Part shown: in pieces, positions 24,872 through 33,107 of the stretch | How the letters are laid out: each line of letters begins with the position of its first letter | Position numbering within the stretch: the stretch's first letter is position 1 | IMG/VR virus record: IMGVR_UViG_3300029286_002355 | Location: 1-64,000 of that record | Direction: 5' to 3' (one strand) | Source of the DNA: a virus | Length of the DNA: 64,000 bases | Position numbers and translations under genes: made by a program | Notes under the pieces: generated by a model | The model's database searches: none | Told to the model about the DNA's origin: nothing | The model's input: the letters and a program-made list of their open reading frames with translations, nothing else

Positions 24872-25799
24872 GGAACCCTGCCTCTCTAAACTCAGGAGCA
24901 ATGTAACCCATCCCAAGAGCTTTGAAAATATCCTCTTCCCTTAATCCCGCAATCCACTTCCCCTTGAAAAGGCCATACTCATTCAGCTTCATGCCTTTGG
25001 AAATTGCTAATCGTCGCATTTCTATATTGAATTCGTAAGAACCCGTAAGGCTCATCATCATAGCACCAAACTGATGCTTATTGACAAACCGAATATCAAC
25101 CCCAATGCCTTTATAGATTGCGCTAAATTTCTTTGCCCCAACCTCAATTACTTCCTCCCAACCAATCTTTTTAACCGCACTGTAACCCTTGGCAATCGTG
25201 TTTTTATCCCCAGCCATGACAATATCAATATCACCAGAAGTAGCAGCGTTTCTACGAATACTTCCACAAACAATCATCATGGCTTTGGGGACTTCAAGCC
25301 TAAGAGGGAACATAATTTCATTGGACAAGTCAATTGCTTCCGCACGGCTCATCCTACGCCCCTTTAACTTCATTTCCCTAACCACATGACGTTCTAGCTT
25401 GCCATCAACAATGATTTTCTTTTGAATAAGAGCATAAAGTTCTTTGAGAGTCTTTATCTTGTATTCTTTAAAGAGTTTTTGTGCTTTAACCGGGCCAATT
25501 CCTTTAACCTTCATCAGTTCGGAATAATCTTTATCTGAACCCGCAAACTTATTCAATTTGCTTAGTTTTCCTGTCTTAAGCATCTCTTCCACTTTGGCAT
25601 AGATACTCTTACCAATTCCCTGCATATTAATAACTTGATTGGCCGAAACAAGTGGAACCTTCATATTGGCAATTGTTTTAGCCGCTTTAAGATAGGCAAC
25701 CTTCTTAAAACGAGCATAGGGATTATCAGGCTCCATAACCATGACTACATCCCCAAGCTTCTTTAGACTTTCAACAATGTATGCTTTATGATCTTTCAT
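24858..25799 (-). CDS. polX: Family X DNA polymerase (Pol beta-like)
   Basis: 313 residues, about the size of mammalian Pol beta. Two helix-hairpin-helix motifs (MQGIGKSIYAK and VKGIGPVKAQK) precede the palm, which has GSIRRNAATSGDIDIV with the catalytic DxD and VDIRFV with the third aspartate. GSYEFNIEMRRLA matches the dNTP-contacting segment. Pol X fills short gaps in repair. No lyase-nuclease PHP domain follows, unlike many bacterial PolX. ATG lies eight bases after a GATAAT box, so the mRNA may be nearly leaderless. Confidence 0.9.
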   Translation of the reverse strand: MKDHKAYIVESLKKLGDVVMVMEPDNPYARFKKVAYLKAAKTIANMKVPLVSANQVINMQGIGKSIYAKVEEMLKTGKLSKLNKFAGSDKDYSELMKVKGIGPVKAQKLFKEYKIKTLKELYALIQKKIIVDGKLERHVVREMKLKGRRMSRAEAIDLSNEIMFPLRLEVPKAMMIVCGSIRRNAATSGDIDIVMAGDKNTIAKGYSAVKKIGWEEVIEVGAKKFSAIYKGIGVDIRFVNKHQFGAMMMSLTGSYEFNIEMRRLAISKGMKLNEYGLFKGKWIAGLREEDIFKALGMGYIAPEFREAGFHDKK

Positions 25800-25805
25800 G
25801 CCATT

Positions 25806-25834
25806 ACATTATCAAAAAACCGTCTATTTGTCAA
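25806..25834 (-). promoter_or_regulatory. Sigma70-like promoter for polX
   Basis: TTGACA (25834-25829) with either GATAAT at 15-nt or TAATGT at 17-nt spacing. It overlaps the stop of the upstream small gene. Confidence 0.55.
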
Positions 25835-25977
25835 GCGTAATTTTTGGGTCTAGGATACCAAGCATTTACATTATGCGCCCTAACGGTTATAGCATTAAAC
25901 CACCAACGAAGCTCAGGATGTTCGGTTATGATTCTCTTAGGCTTTTCAACATCTTTTTCTTTCGTTTCGTTTTTCAT
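25831..25977 (-). CDS. Small hypothetical protein, 48 aa
   Basis: The ATG (25977) overlaps the M23 peptidase stop by 4 nt; 48 codons (MKNETKEKDVEKPK and on) with a Trp-rich C-terminal half. Fills the gap before polX. Confidence 0.55.
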   Translation of the reverse strand: MKNETKEKDVEKPKRIITEHPELRWWFNAITVRAHNVNAWYPRPKNYA

Positions 25978-26579
25978 GAATTTCCATTCCAATGCATTAT
26001 TGATGGTCGCATAATATCTGCTTTACTCTTTAGTTGGATTAACAATGGAGTCGGGTCAACCTGTAAATCATAGAAGTGTTCTTTGTTTGGGTCTTGTTGA
26101 TCTTCATACAAATATTGCCAACCGTGATGATGCATTGCGAAATGGAGCATTGACATAGCCTTACCCTTATCCTTTTTTAGGATTTGTAGAACCGTACCAA
26201 TAACCTGCCCACTATTAACCGATTGTCCTTCTTTTAAAGAGTCAAGTGGTTTGATTTCTCCGTAGCAAATAACGCCTGAATATCCTTCAACATCAACAGC
26301 CCAACTTGTTTTCCAATGAGAACATCCAGCTTCTTTCCCAGTGAAATAACGGATTTTGACTATTTCTCCATTTTCTACGGCATAAACCTTGGAACCAACA
26401 GGAGAATATAGATCCACTCCTGTATGTACATCAAACTTCCTTTTGGCTAAAAAGGAACCATAGTGAAGGCATACAGGAATATCGGGCATGGGCAAAAGCG
26501 GCGGATGATAAAAATTCATGTGATGGGAATAGTCACCAATAACCCCGCTATCAATTTTAGGATGTAATTGCTTTTCCAT
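25974..26579 (-). CDS. M23-family metallopeptidase
   Basis: 201 residues. HTGVDLYSPVGSKVYAVENGEI and the later LHFAMHHHG are the zinc-binding HxxxD and HxH motifs of LytM/M23 glycyl-glycine endopeptidases, which cut peptidoglycan cross-links. No signal peptide is evident, which would fit a holin-dependent lysis enzyme or a virion enzyme. Confidence 0.8.
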   Translation of the reverse strand: MEKQLHPKIDSGVIGDYSHHMNFYHPPLLPMPDIPVCLHYGSFLAKRKFDVHTGVDLYSPVGSKVYAVENGEIVKIRYFTGKEAGCSHWKTSWAVDVEGYSGVICYGEIKPLDSLKEGQSVNSGQVIGTVLQILKKDKGKAMSMLHFAMHHHGWQYLYEDQQDPNKEHFYDLQVDPTPLLIQLKSKADIMRPSIMHWNGNS

Positions 26580-27018
26580 GATCTATTCTTTCAAATTCTT
26601 CATCAATAATAGCTTCAATTTTGGCCTGTGATTTTTCAAAAATTTCTTTTGACCATTCCTGCCCTGCATTAGCCATATCAACCGCCGTTTCGGGCAATGT
26701 TTTTAAAAGCTTTTTCCCTGTCGCACTTTGATAGAATTTCAACATAGCAGAAATATCTTTACCATTATAGTATTTCAGGTAAATTTCTGTTACTTTCCCC
26801 CGGAAGAAATCCATAGACTCTTTAGTGAAAATTGCAGCCAAAATCTTAGATACAACCACCTTGGATGTTAATCCTGCCTCGGATGCTTCTCCGTAAGGCA
26901 TATTGGCTAATCTCGCCTGAGTAACAGAGTTGATTAATGACTTTATTGAGTTTTCTGATAGCACTAACCCAATAAGCTTTTTTAGGTCTTTATCTTTTTT
27001 CGTAATTTTCTTTTTCAT
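26557..27018 (-). CDS. DUF2059-like protein
   Basis: 153 residues from ATG 27018 (AAAGGAGTAAT). The C-terminal half has FYQSATGKKLLKTLPETA, close to the FYxSPxGxKxxxxxP pattern of DUF2059. Bacterial members are usually exported; here there is no signal peptide. Function unknown. Confidence 0.6.
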   Translation of the reverse strand: MKKKITKKDKDLKKLIGLVLSENSIKSLINSVTQARLANMPYGEASEAGLTSKVVVSKILAAIFTKESMDFFRGKVTEIYLKYYNGKDISAMLKFYQSATGKKLLKTLPETAVDMANAGQEWSKEIFEKSQAKIEAIIDEEFERIDHGKAITS

Positions 27019-27019
27019 A

Positions 27020-28150
27020 TTACTCCTTTCCATATGTTAGTTGAAACCTTCGAGAAATTGCCTTAATAGAAAGCCTTCCACCCCTAAGAGCATAACTTGT
27101 CATTTCCTTTACGGGCCTGATGACTACCCCTTCCGCAGGAGTCCCATTCGCATAGTTTTGAGCATCAGCAAATTCAACTAGTTCATCCACGGTCTTCCAT
27201 TTGAAAACTCCAACATAAATAACAGGAACCCTAGGAATATTATGAGTATCGCAGAAAGAAACAAAATCAGCATAGTCAAGATACCTGTGTCCCAAGATGC
27301 TAAATACATCAAAAGCCGCAATTTGAACATCTTTCATTCCCAGTTTGTTTCCTTGGACTCCATTGCCGTAAATTTCACTTTGTAATGCGCTATTTGTTCC
27401 TTTAAGGATATCAATAATGCCATACTTTTTAGTCATGTTCCAATAGGTGTTACCCTCTGTATCCTTTAGCTCAATGTTTCTAGAACATACACCAAAAATA
27501 TGACCTTCGGCAATGTTTTCTGTCTTGCTGTAGGCGGTAAAGCTCGTTCCGTCTATTTTTGTGGTCACATAGACTTCTACTCCCTGAAGCTCTTCAATGG
27601 TTCCGGGATAGGCTTGCACTCGATGTACGTCTGTTTTAATAAGAAATCCGGGGAAGTTCCCTTTCATCAATCCCTTAAGTTCGGCGGGAATATCGGGAGT
27701 ATATTGTGTAACCCCAAAGAACTCTCCGACATCATCATCAACAGAATGAACAGCCTTAGTGATTCCAAGCTTGATTTTGGCTTCCATGTAGGCACAATAT
27801 TTATCATTGTCAATAATAGAAAGGGGCATAGCCAAACCTTGCGAAACTTGGCCCCTCAACTTTACGGTTTTCAATCTAATAGGTTTATCGGGACGGTTCT
27901 TATCAACAAGAAACTCATTCCAAGTATCTTTTTTAAGAATGGAATCTACCTCAAAATAAACGCAAAGATCGCCAACATTGAATTCACCTTTCTTGACTAC
28001 AACTTTCCATCCAAGAACAGAAGCGCATTCAATCTTGTCGGCATTCGGGATAGGATCAAGGGCAGTAACCTTCTGAATGGTTGCGAGATGACGAACCACT
28101 TCAACCTTCTCTTCCACTTTTTCTTTTACTTCTGTAGTATTCTCGTCCAT
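27020..28150 (-). CDS. RNA ligase, Rnl5/DraRnl-like
   Basis: 376 residues. An N-terminal OB-like domain (about 20-130: VTALDPIPNADKIECASVLGW) precedes the nucleotidyltransferase domain with motif I TKIDGTS (lysine nucleophile), FGVCSRNIELKD, EIYGNGVQGN (motif III area), AEGVVIRP (motif IV) and SIKAIS (motif V). This N-terminal OB plus ligase order matches the Deinococcus RNA ligase family, which seals 3'-OH/5'-P RNA nicks. Part of the RNA repair set. Confidence 0.85.
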   Translation of the reverse strand: MDENTTEVKEKVEEKVEVVRHLATIQKVTALDPIPNADKIECASVLGWKVVVKKGEFNVGDLCVYFEVDSILKKDTWNEFLVDKNRPDKPIRLKTVKLRGQVSQGLAMPLSIIDNDKYCAYMEAKIKLGITKAVHSVDDDVGEFFGVTQYTPDIPAELKGLMKGNFPGFLIKTDVHRVQAYPGTIEELQGVEVYVTTKIDGTSFTAYSKTENIAEGHIFGVCSRNIELKDTEGNTYWNMTKKYGIIDILKGTNSALQSEIYGNGVQGNKLGMKDVQIAAFDVFSILGHRYLDYADFVSFCDTHNIPRVPVIYVGVFKWKTVDELVEFADAQNYANGTPAEGVVIRPVKEMTSYALRGGRLSIKAISRRFQLTYGKE

Positions 28151-28151
28151 A

Positions 28152-28373
28152 TTACTTCCTCAACTTTATTTCATCAATTTTATCAGCAATTTCCCTAAGC
28201 TCGCTAGACCTAAACATAGTCTCTTCCCCGCAAACAAAAAAATACAAATTATCCCCTTTGAAAATTCTTGGATTAGCCCTTACAATATTGCCCCACCATT
28301 GCGAACCTTTAATCAGTTTTCGGTAAACCCTAACATCACTTTTCTTACCTACTTTTTGAGTTACAAATTGCAT
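28152..28373 (-). CDS. Hypothetical basic protein, 73 aa
   Basis: Lys/Arg-rich N-terminal half. Shares a single-base TAATG-like junction with its upstream neighbour. Unknown. Confidence 0.55.
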   Translation of the reverse strand: MQFVTQKVGKKSDVRVYRKLIKGSQWWGNIVRANPRIFKGDNLYFFVCGEETMFRSSELREIADKIDEIKLRK

Positions 28374-28588
28374 TACTTCACCTTTGCATCGATTGATTCC
28401 AAAGAGGTTGCGATACGTTCCAATGCTCTTGTTTGCTTGGCATATTCCCCTGACTGAACCCTCATGGATATAGCACTATCTACTCCCGGTGCAACCCAAG
28501 CTCTAGGAGAACAACCAACAAATTTTCCTAGAACCAATACCAAAACCAAAACAACTGCCGAAATTATAGCCGTTCTCTTAATATTCAT
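28373..28588 (-). CDS. Small anchored protein, possible lipoprotein
   Basis: 71 residues. A basic start and a hydrophobic helix (9-24) lead to FVGC, a non-canonical lipobox; the remainder is a helical tail. Anchor type is uncertain. Confidence 0.55.
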   Translation of the reverse strand: MNIKRTAIISAVVLVLVLVLGKFVGCSPRAWVAPGVDSAISMRVQSGEYAKQTRALERIATSLESIDAKVK

Positions 28589-28600
28589 TTCTTCTCCTTT

Positions 28601-28774
28601 TTATCCCACATCTATTCCGTCTTTGTAAATCTGCAAATCTCTAAGCTTTAACCACTCTTTTTTAAGATAATCGGGTTTCCCCACCGCCTTAGTCCAAAGA
28701 GTGTGGAAAATGGTCTTAGTTTCTGACCAAGGAATATTTTGCCCTTCATTACCTGATATCTTTTTTTGCTTCAT
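28601..28774 (-). CDS. Hypothetical protein, 57 aa
   Basis: Start at ATG 28774 within the end of the zinc-ribbon gene; an upstream in-frame ATG would overlap more. Basic, Trp-rich; unknown. Confidence 0.55.
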   Translation of the reverse strand: MKQKKISGNEGQNIPWSETKTIFHTLWTKAVGKPDYLKKEWLKLRDLQIYKDGIDVG

Positions 28775-28928
28775 GTGCCTTTCTTGGCTTATACAGTCGA
28801 ATATGTATTGAGCCACATGTTTTGCAACTAGAAAATTTCAACGGATAGGCTTTCGGTTGCTCGTTAATATATCCGCAATCGTCACATTCAACTTGTTTTT
28901 GGGGGTATGTTCCAAAAAACTTTTTCAT
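28749..28928 (-). CDS. Small zinc-ribbon protein, 59 aa
   Basis: Two pairs, CDDC (15-18) and CKTC (35-38), form a typical zinc ribbon. The ATG at 28928 lies about 10 bases from the left end of a tnpB element and has no ribosome site, so the insertion probably removed its leader. Confidence 0.6.
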   Translation of the reverse strand: MKKFFGTYPQKQVECDDCGYINEQPKAYPLKFSSCKTCGSIHIRLYKPRKAHEAKKDIR

Positions 28929-28938
28929 TTCATATATT

Positions 28939-30308
28939 ACGAGCGGAAACCCCGATATCTTTAGTGTCGGGGAGGTAAGCGAGTTACTAACTTACTTTCC
29001 ACTACTCCTTTCTTTAGCCATTATTATACATTAATATCTCCCAAATTCAAGCAAAAAGAAATATTAAAATAATAGAAGGAATTTGTATAATAATTAAAGA
29101 AAGTAATATATATGAAAACATACAATGTTCAACTTGAGTTTCAGAGCGAAGAAGACAAAGATCTTCTTCTCGCTACCTTTGAAGTTCATAAGAATATTTG
29201 GAATTATACCTCTAAATACGTCTTTGCCCATAAACTGAAGGCTTGGGGCAAAGACGTTCACGAAGCTACTTACCACAAATGCAGAAAGAAATTCCCTACC
29301 TCTCCTTCCCAAATTATAATTAGAGCAAGAGAGGATGTTGTAGCTACTTTCAAAACCATAAAGTCTAACAATCATAAGATTGAAGAATGTCCAGTTAAAA
29401 CTCATTATTCAATAAGATTGGACAAGAGGCTTTATACTTTACAAAGGGATTCAATCAAACTAACTACAGTAGAAAAAAGGATAATTTGTAAACTCAAACT
29501 CTATAAGAAACTTGAAGAGTTATTTAAGTATGAGGTTAAAGATCCATTAATTTTTGTTAGAAACAATCAGATTTATTTAGCCTTAACCTTTGATACTCCT
29601 GAGCCTATATTCAATCCCAATCAATGCGTTGGAATTGATTTGGGATTGAATCGTATTGCAGTAACTTCAGAAGGTAAAATAATTTCAGGTAGTAATTACA
29701 TTAGAACCAAAAGAAAAATCAGATATTTAAAGAGATGTTTACAACGCAAGAAAAAATTAAGAGTTAAGAAATCTGATTCAGCAAGAAAACATTTGAGAAA
29801 ACTAAAAAGAAAAGAACTCAATTATTCCAAAAATTATATCCACCATTTGGCTAATGAACTACTTAAAACTAATTGTAATACTTTAGTTTTAGAAGATCTT
29901 AGTTCCCTCAAAGACCATAGCAAAGGAAGATTACAAAATAATAAATTATCTCAAGTTCCATTTTTCCAGTTACTAACAATATTAAAATACAAGGCACAAG
30001 CTCTAGGTAAAAGAGTAGAAACTGTTAATCCTGCTTATACCTCTAAAGATGACTATAGAGGAATTGAAAAAGGCATAAGAAAAGGATGTAGGTATTATGC
30101 ATCAGATAAGGTAGTTCTTGATGCAGACCTCAACGCTTCCATAAATATTGGGAAGCGTTGGGGTGATAAAAATAAACTTCCTGTTTCGTTTGTAGTCCCC
30201 TTAGACGGGAAATACAAACTAAATGGGCAGGCTGTGTGTCAACCAGCCAATCGTTTAGTGCCTTTGACTAGACAAGCCCAGACATCTTTAGTGTCTGGGT
30301 AGTTGACA
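28939..30308 (+). mobile_element. tnpB-only IS200/IS605-type element
   Basis: The left end (from about 28939, ACGAGCGGAAACCCC) forms the stem CCCCGATA/TGTCGGGG (28950-28957, 28965-28972) around loop TCTTTAG. The right end forms CCCAGACA/TGTCTGGG (30277-30284, 30292-30299) around the same loop, then TAGTT. There is no tnpA. The left-end sequence is shared with the element at 40029. Confidence 0.8.
29112..30302 (+). CDS. tnpB: TnpB, subfamily without the Cys4 finger
   Basis: 396 residues. RuvC residues are in GIDLGLNRIAV, LVLEDLSSLK and LDADLNASINI. Where the zinc finger normally lies it has YTSKDDYRGIEKGIRKGCRYYASDK, a loop with one Cys, a known variant of OrfB proteins. It probably relies on a transposase elsewhere for movement. 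It reads against all surrounding genes. Confidence 0.88.
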   Translation: MKTYNVQLEFQSEEDKDLLLATFEVHKNIWNYTSKYVFAHKLKAWGKDVHEATYHKCRKKFPTSPSQIIIRAREDVVATFKTIKSNNHKIEECPVKTHYSIRLDKRLYTLQRDSIKLTTVEKRIICKLKLYKKLEELFKYEVKDPLIFVRNNQIYLALTFDTPEPIFNPNQCVGIDLGLNRIAVTSEGKIISGSNYIRTKRKIRYLKRCLQRKKKLRVKKSDSARKHLRKLKRKELNYSKNYIHHLANELLKTNCNTLVLEDLSSLKDHSKGRLQNNKLSQVPFFQLLTILKYKAQALGKRVETVNPAYTSKDDYRGIEKGIRKGCRYYASDKVVLDADLNASINIGKRWGDKNKLPVSFVVPLDGKYKLNGQAVCQPANRLVPLTRQAQTSLVSG

Positions 30309-30313
30309 TTGTT

Positions 30314-30342
30314 ACTATAACAGAAAGCCTTGAAGAAATCAA
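30314..30342 (-). promoter_or_regulatory. Sigma70-like promoter separated from its gene
   Basis: TTGATT (30342-30337), 17-nt spacer, TATAGT (30319-30314), with TTCTGT before the -10. It now points into the right end of the tnpB element; the next minus-strand gene is the zinc-ribbon gene on the far side. Confidence 0.6.
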
Positions 30343-30350
30343 GTCTTATT

Positions 30351-30602
30351 TTATCTTTCCATAGTAATCGAATTGGACTTAGGCAGGGCTACGCAAAAGC
30401 ACTCCCCGTAATGGCTAAACTTATAAATATTAAAATTTTCTATCTCTCTAATCTTTGTTTCACATAGAGACCAAGAATTTTTAGCGTTCGTCTCTCTACT
30501 TTTATCGACTATAAACGAAGTTGCGGCTATAGTGGCAAACAAACCAATAATTACAACGGTAAGCATAAGAATATATGTTGCGAATGATTTATTTAGTTTC
30601 AT
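30351..30602 (-). CDS. Prepilin-like small membrane protein (diverged)
   Basis: 83 residues. A hydrophobic N-terminal helix (10-30) like pilins but without the canonical GFTLIE cleavage site. The C-terminal part (IREIENFNIYKFSHYG, CVALP) matches that of the next two genes (INDYEIYRF, VAVP). It overlaps 30599-30832 by 4 nt. Probably a fourth, decayed or specialised member. Confidence 0.6.
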   Translation of the reverse strand: MKLNKSFATYILMLTVVIIGLFATIAATSFIVDKSRETNAKNSWSLCETKIREIENFNIYKFSHYGECFCVALPKSNSITMER

Positions 30603-30832
30603 GGTTTCTCCAATTCTTTTTTAGGTACTGCCACATAATGTTCTCCACCACGATCCCTAAATCGGTATATTTCGTAATCGTTTATTTCCCCTACTTTTAC
30701 CTCAAGCAAATTATTAGGACTTTCTGCTCTTTTTTTGGCATCTATAAACGAAGGAAGGGCTATAGCAACAAGCAAACCAAGAATTGCAATGACAATCGCA
30801 ACCTCTAACCACGTAAATCCTGCTTTTTTCAT
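30599..30832 (-). CDS. Type IV prepilin-like protein
   Basis: 77 residues from ATG 30832, which has GGAGAGG and overlaps the previous stop as ATGA. KKAGFTWLEVAIVIAILGLL is a class III (prepilin) signal with Gly-1/Phe+1 and Glu+5, then a small C-terminal domain ending EINDYEIYRF..HYVAVPK. It is too short for a major pilin head, closer to pseudopilins or minor pilins. Confidence 0.75.
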   Translation of the reverse strand: MKKAGFTWLEVAIVIAILGLLVAIALPSFIDAKKRAESPNNLLEVKVGEINDYEIYRFRDRGGEHYVAVPKKELEKP

Positions 30833-31107
30833 GGCCTCTCCAAAGTTATCGAGTTTGTTTTGGAAATTGGAATTGGAATTGCAACACAATGCATACCACT
30901 TATAGCCCATATATTGTACCCATCAATTTCACATATTTTCTTAATCTGTAGTCTTTCTTTTTGCTTCTCGTTAAATTGTTCGGGTGTCATATTTTCCATT
31001 GTTTTCTTATTTTTTGCCTCTACAAACAAAGGAATGGCTATAGCGGCAATGAGTCCCAATATTGCTGTTATAATCATTGCTTCCACCAAGGTAAATGCTT
31101 TTTTCAT
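30829..31107 (-). CDS. Type IV prepilin-like protein
   Basis: 92 residues. KKAFTLVEAMIITAILGLIA has the Phe+1/Glu+5 prepilin pattern (Ala at -1). The C-terminal part carries ICEIDGYNIWAISG..CVAIP, related to the two following genes. ATG overlap couples it to its neighbour. Confidence 0.75.
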   Translation of the reverse strand: MKKAFTLVEAMIITAILGLIAAIAIPLFVEAKNKKTMENMTPEQFNEKQKERLQIKKICEIDGYNIWAISGMHCVAIPIPISKTNSITLERP

Positions 31108-31114
31108 ATTCTCC

Positions 31115-31495
31115 TTATCGTATTTGGGTTATATTAGCACCATAATAATTAACAGCAATAATTATGTCACCATACCGTCCATCTCCGCCCCATCCATCCG
31201 AATATCTAGCCTTATAAAAAGTAGTCCCATGAAGGACAAACATTTTTTCCACATTGTATTTCTTGAGAGCTACTTCGTTCACTTCGTTCTCTGAAAGCGG
31301 GACAGCAACCTTATTTTCGTAGGTTGTATTGGTAACTACTGTTCCGTTTTCTTGCTTCTCTAGAACAATTGTTGGCTGATTAATTTGATGTCGTCGTTTC
31401 AATGCTTCTTTAATGGCAGGTATTAACATTCCCGCTAATATTCCAACAATGGCTATAACTACCAAAAGCTCTATCAATGTGAATGCTTTTTTCAT
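31115..31495 (-). CDS. Type IV prepilin-like protein
   Basis: 126 residues. KKAFTLIELLVVIAIVGILA is a near-consensus prepilin N-terminus; GMLIPAIKEALKRR follows as in pilins and pseudopilins of many Gram-negatives, including PVC-group bacteria. The C-terminal domain differs from the other three. Processing would need the host prepilin peptidase, none being seen here. Confidence 0.8.
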   Translation of the reverse strand: MKKAFTLIELLVVIAIVGILAGMLIPAIKEALKRRHQINQPTIVLEKQENGTVVTNTTYENKVAVPLSENEVNEVALKKYNVEKMFVLHGTTFYKARYSDGWGGDGRYGDIIIAVNYYGANITQIR

Positions 31496-31513
31496 TTTTA
31501 TTCCTTTCTGTTT

Positions 31514-32380
31514 TTAGAAACCATAAGTCAATCCAACCTTCCCGACAACCTCATCCCCCGAACCGTAAATTGCTTTAGCCCCACTCTTAATTTTTGAGTC
31601 CAGCAAATCTACATACCGAATACTGGCTACCAAACCTACTTGTGATATTGGGGAAACGTTTAGGGTTAATCCACTTGACCAATCGTTAATGGCATCATCC
31701 GCAACAGCAAAATAGAATTCGTTATAATTTTCGTTTCCGAATCCTAGCCCTGTATCTACGGTTGCCGAAATCTTATCTAGTAATTGAATGGTATGACCAA
31801 TACTTGCTACTCCATAAAAACCCTTAGCTTCTTTAAAATCGTAATAAAGAGCTAATGATGGATTAAACAACACGGAATAGGTTGCGCTAATATATCCTTC
31901 ACGTGTATTGGCAATGTTTTGTCCCGAATAGATATACTCAATAAGACCTGCTCCATAAGTCAATTTCCCTTTCGTGTCTGTATATCCTAGTGTCAAATCG
32001 ACTTCGTTAAACGTGGTATTCTCCGCACCCATATTCCCCCATGTATTGATTGAGAACGAACCGACACTTGTGGGTTTAATAACCGTAACATTGGGCTCAA
32101 GTACGGTTTCGTTTTGGAATACTCGTCCCCTACTCACAAATGACGAAAACATAGGTATTTCCAAGCTTCCAAGAGTAGCGGTTGAATCGGCACTTGCAAT
32201 ATTAAAACTGTTGGTAGTTGCAACAATGAAATTGCTGGTGCTGAGGTTACTTATAGAATTGCTATTGATGGTGTTTAGGTTACTTATAGAATTGCTAAAC
32301 GTATTGCTTTCTGCCCAAGCTCCCGCAACAGAAAACAAAATTAGCATTATTAGGATTCCGACAGTCTTCATGTTTTTCAT
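31514..32380 (-). CDS. Exported outer-membrane beta-barrel-like protein
   Basis: 288 residues. A Sec signal peptide (MKNMKTVGILIMLILFSVAG, cleavage near AWA) precedes a Ser/Asn/Thr-rich stretch with SISNL repeats (30-50). Then come alternating beta strands typical of outer-membrane barrels, ending in VGLTYGF, a C-terminal phenylalanine as in BAM substrates. It lies in the same transcript as the prepilin-like genes. A phage outer-membrane protein could block receptors or alter the surface. Confidence 0.65.
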   Translation of the reverse strand: MKNMKTVGILIMLILFSVAGAWAESNTFSNSISNLNTINSNSISNLSTSNFIVATTNSFNIASADSTATLGSLEIPMFSSFVSRGRVFQNETVLEPNVTVIKPTSVGSFSINTWGNMGAENTTFNEVDLTLGYTDTKGKLTYGAGLIEYIYSGQNIANTREGYISATYSVLFNPSLALYYDFKEAKGFYGVASIGHTIQLLDKISATVDTGLGFGNENYNEFYFAVADDAINDWSSGLTLNVSPISQVGLVASIRYVDLLDSKIKSGAKAIYGSGDEVVGKVGLTYGF

Positions 32381-32416
32381 ATTTTACTCCTTTGTATTGT
32401 TTTTCGTAGCTTTTAC

Positions 32417-32773
32417 TTACCATATATCGGGGCCATGATATACCTTACCGTCAACCATATCTCCGTCTTCAATCCACGGAGTATCAATATCGGGATCGGG
32501 ATGGGCCTTCTCTTTCCCAAATTGCTTTTTAAGTCTTTCTTGAACACCTTTTTCTGTCAACATGGCATAGTTGTAACTCTGCTCCCCATTGTTAACGTCA
32601 ATAAACCATTCCATTTTTCCTCCACTCATACCGTAATGAGCACTAGTAATAGTGGCAAGTCCTCCAGAATAATCATCGCTTCCACGTGAAATATGCAACC
32701 TTGATTCTACATAAATCTCGCTTCCAACAACGGGATCTTTCGGCAGACCCTTTGTTTTTTTATTTTTTTCCAT
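32417..32773 (-). CDS. Hypothetical protein, 118 aa
   Basis: Soluble, with an SH3-like start (VGSEIYVESRL). Unknown function; upstream of the outer-membrane-like gene in one transcript. Confidence 0.6.
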   Translation of the reverse strand: MEKNKKTKGLPKDPVVGSEIYVESRLHISRGSDDYSGGLATITSAHYGMSGGKMEWFIDVNNGEQSYNYAMLTEKGVQERLKKQFGKEKAHPDPDIDTPWIEDGDMVDGKVYHGPDIW

Positions 32774-32782
32774 GATTTTCCT

Positions 32783-33061
32783 TTATTTAGTTGACATATA
32801 TTCCGTATAGCAAACAAACCCGAATCCTGTCATCTCTCTTCCCTTGACCTTTTTACTCTGCATGGTTGCGCTCATACATATCTTGTAAGCCTTGCGTTTG
32901 AAGTCTCCACTAATAACTCTCATGTTGTTTAAACCGACAAGTCTCACAAACCTATATACATCCTGATTCCCCGTAACAAAACAACTATAGACTCCACCCT
33001 TACGAATCTTATTTAGGATTCGCTTCAGTTTGTTTTTGTCATTGTTTAGATCTGATTTCAT
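32783..33061 (-). CDS. Hypothetical basic protein, 92 aa
   Basis: Start at ATG 33061, twelve bases after the -10 box; upstream ATGs precede the promoter and are not used. Basic, with several cysteines; unknown. Confidence 0.55.
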   Translation of the reverse strand: MKSDLNNDKNKLKRILNKIRKGGVYSCFVTGNQDVYRFVRLVGLNNMRVISGDFKRKAYKICMSATMQSKKVKGREMTGFGFVCYTEYMSTK

Positions 33062-33073
33062 TATTATGGATAC

Positions 33074-33101
33074 ATCATAGCAGAATAGAATAAAAAAGCA
33101 A
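33074..33101 (-). promoter_or_regulatory. Sigma70-like promoter for the prepilin/outer-membrane transcript
   Basis: TTGCTT (33101-33096), 16-nt spacer, TATGAT (33079-33074), extended TTCTGC. No later promoter is seen before the pilin-like genes. Confidence 0.65.
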
Positions 33102-33107
33102 GAGAAA

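Noticed and set aside
27500-28198. 232-codon plus-strand ORF
   Set aside because: Antisense to the Rnl5-like ligase; composition reflects the other strand.
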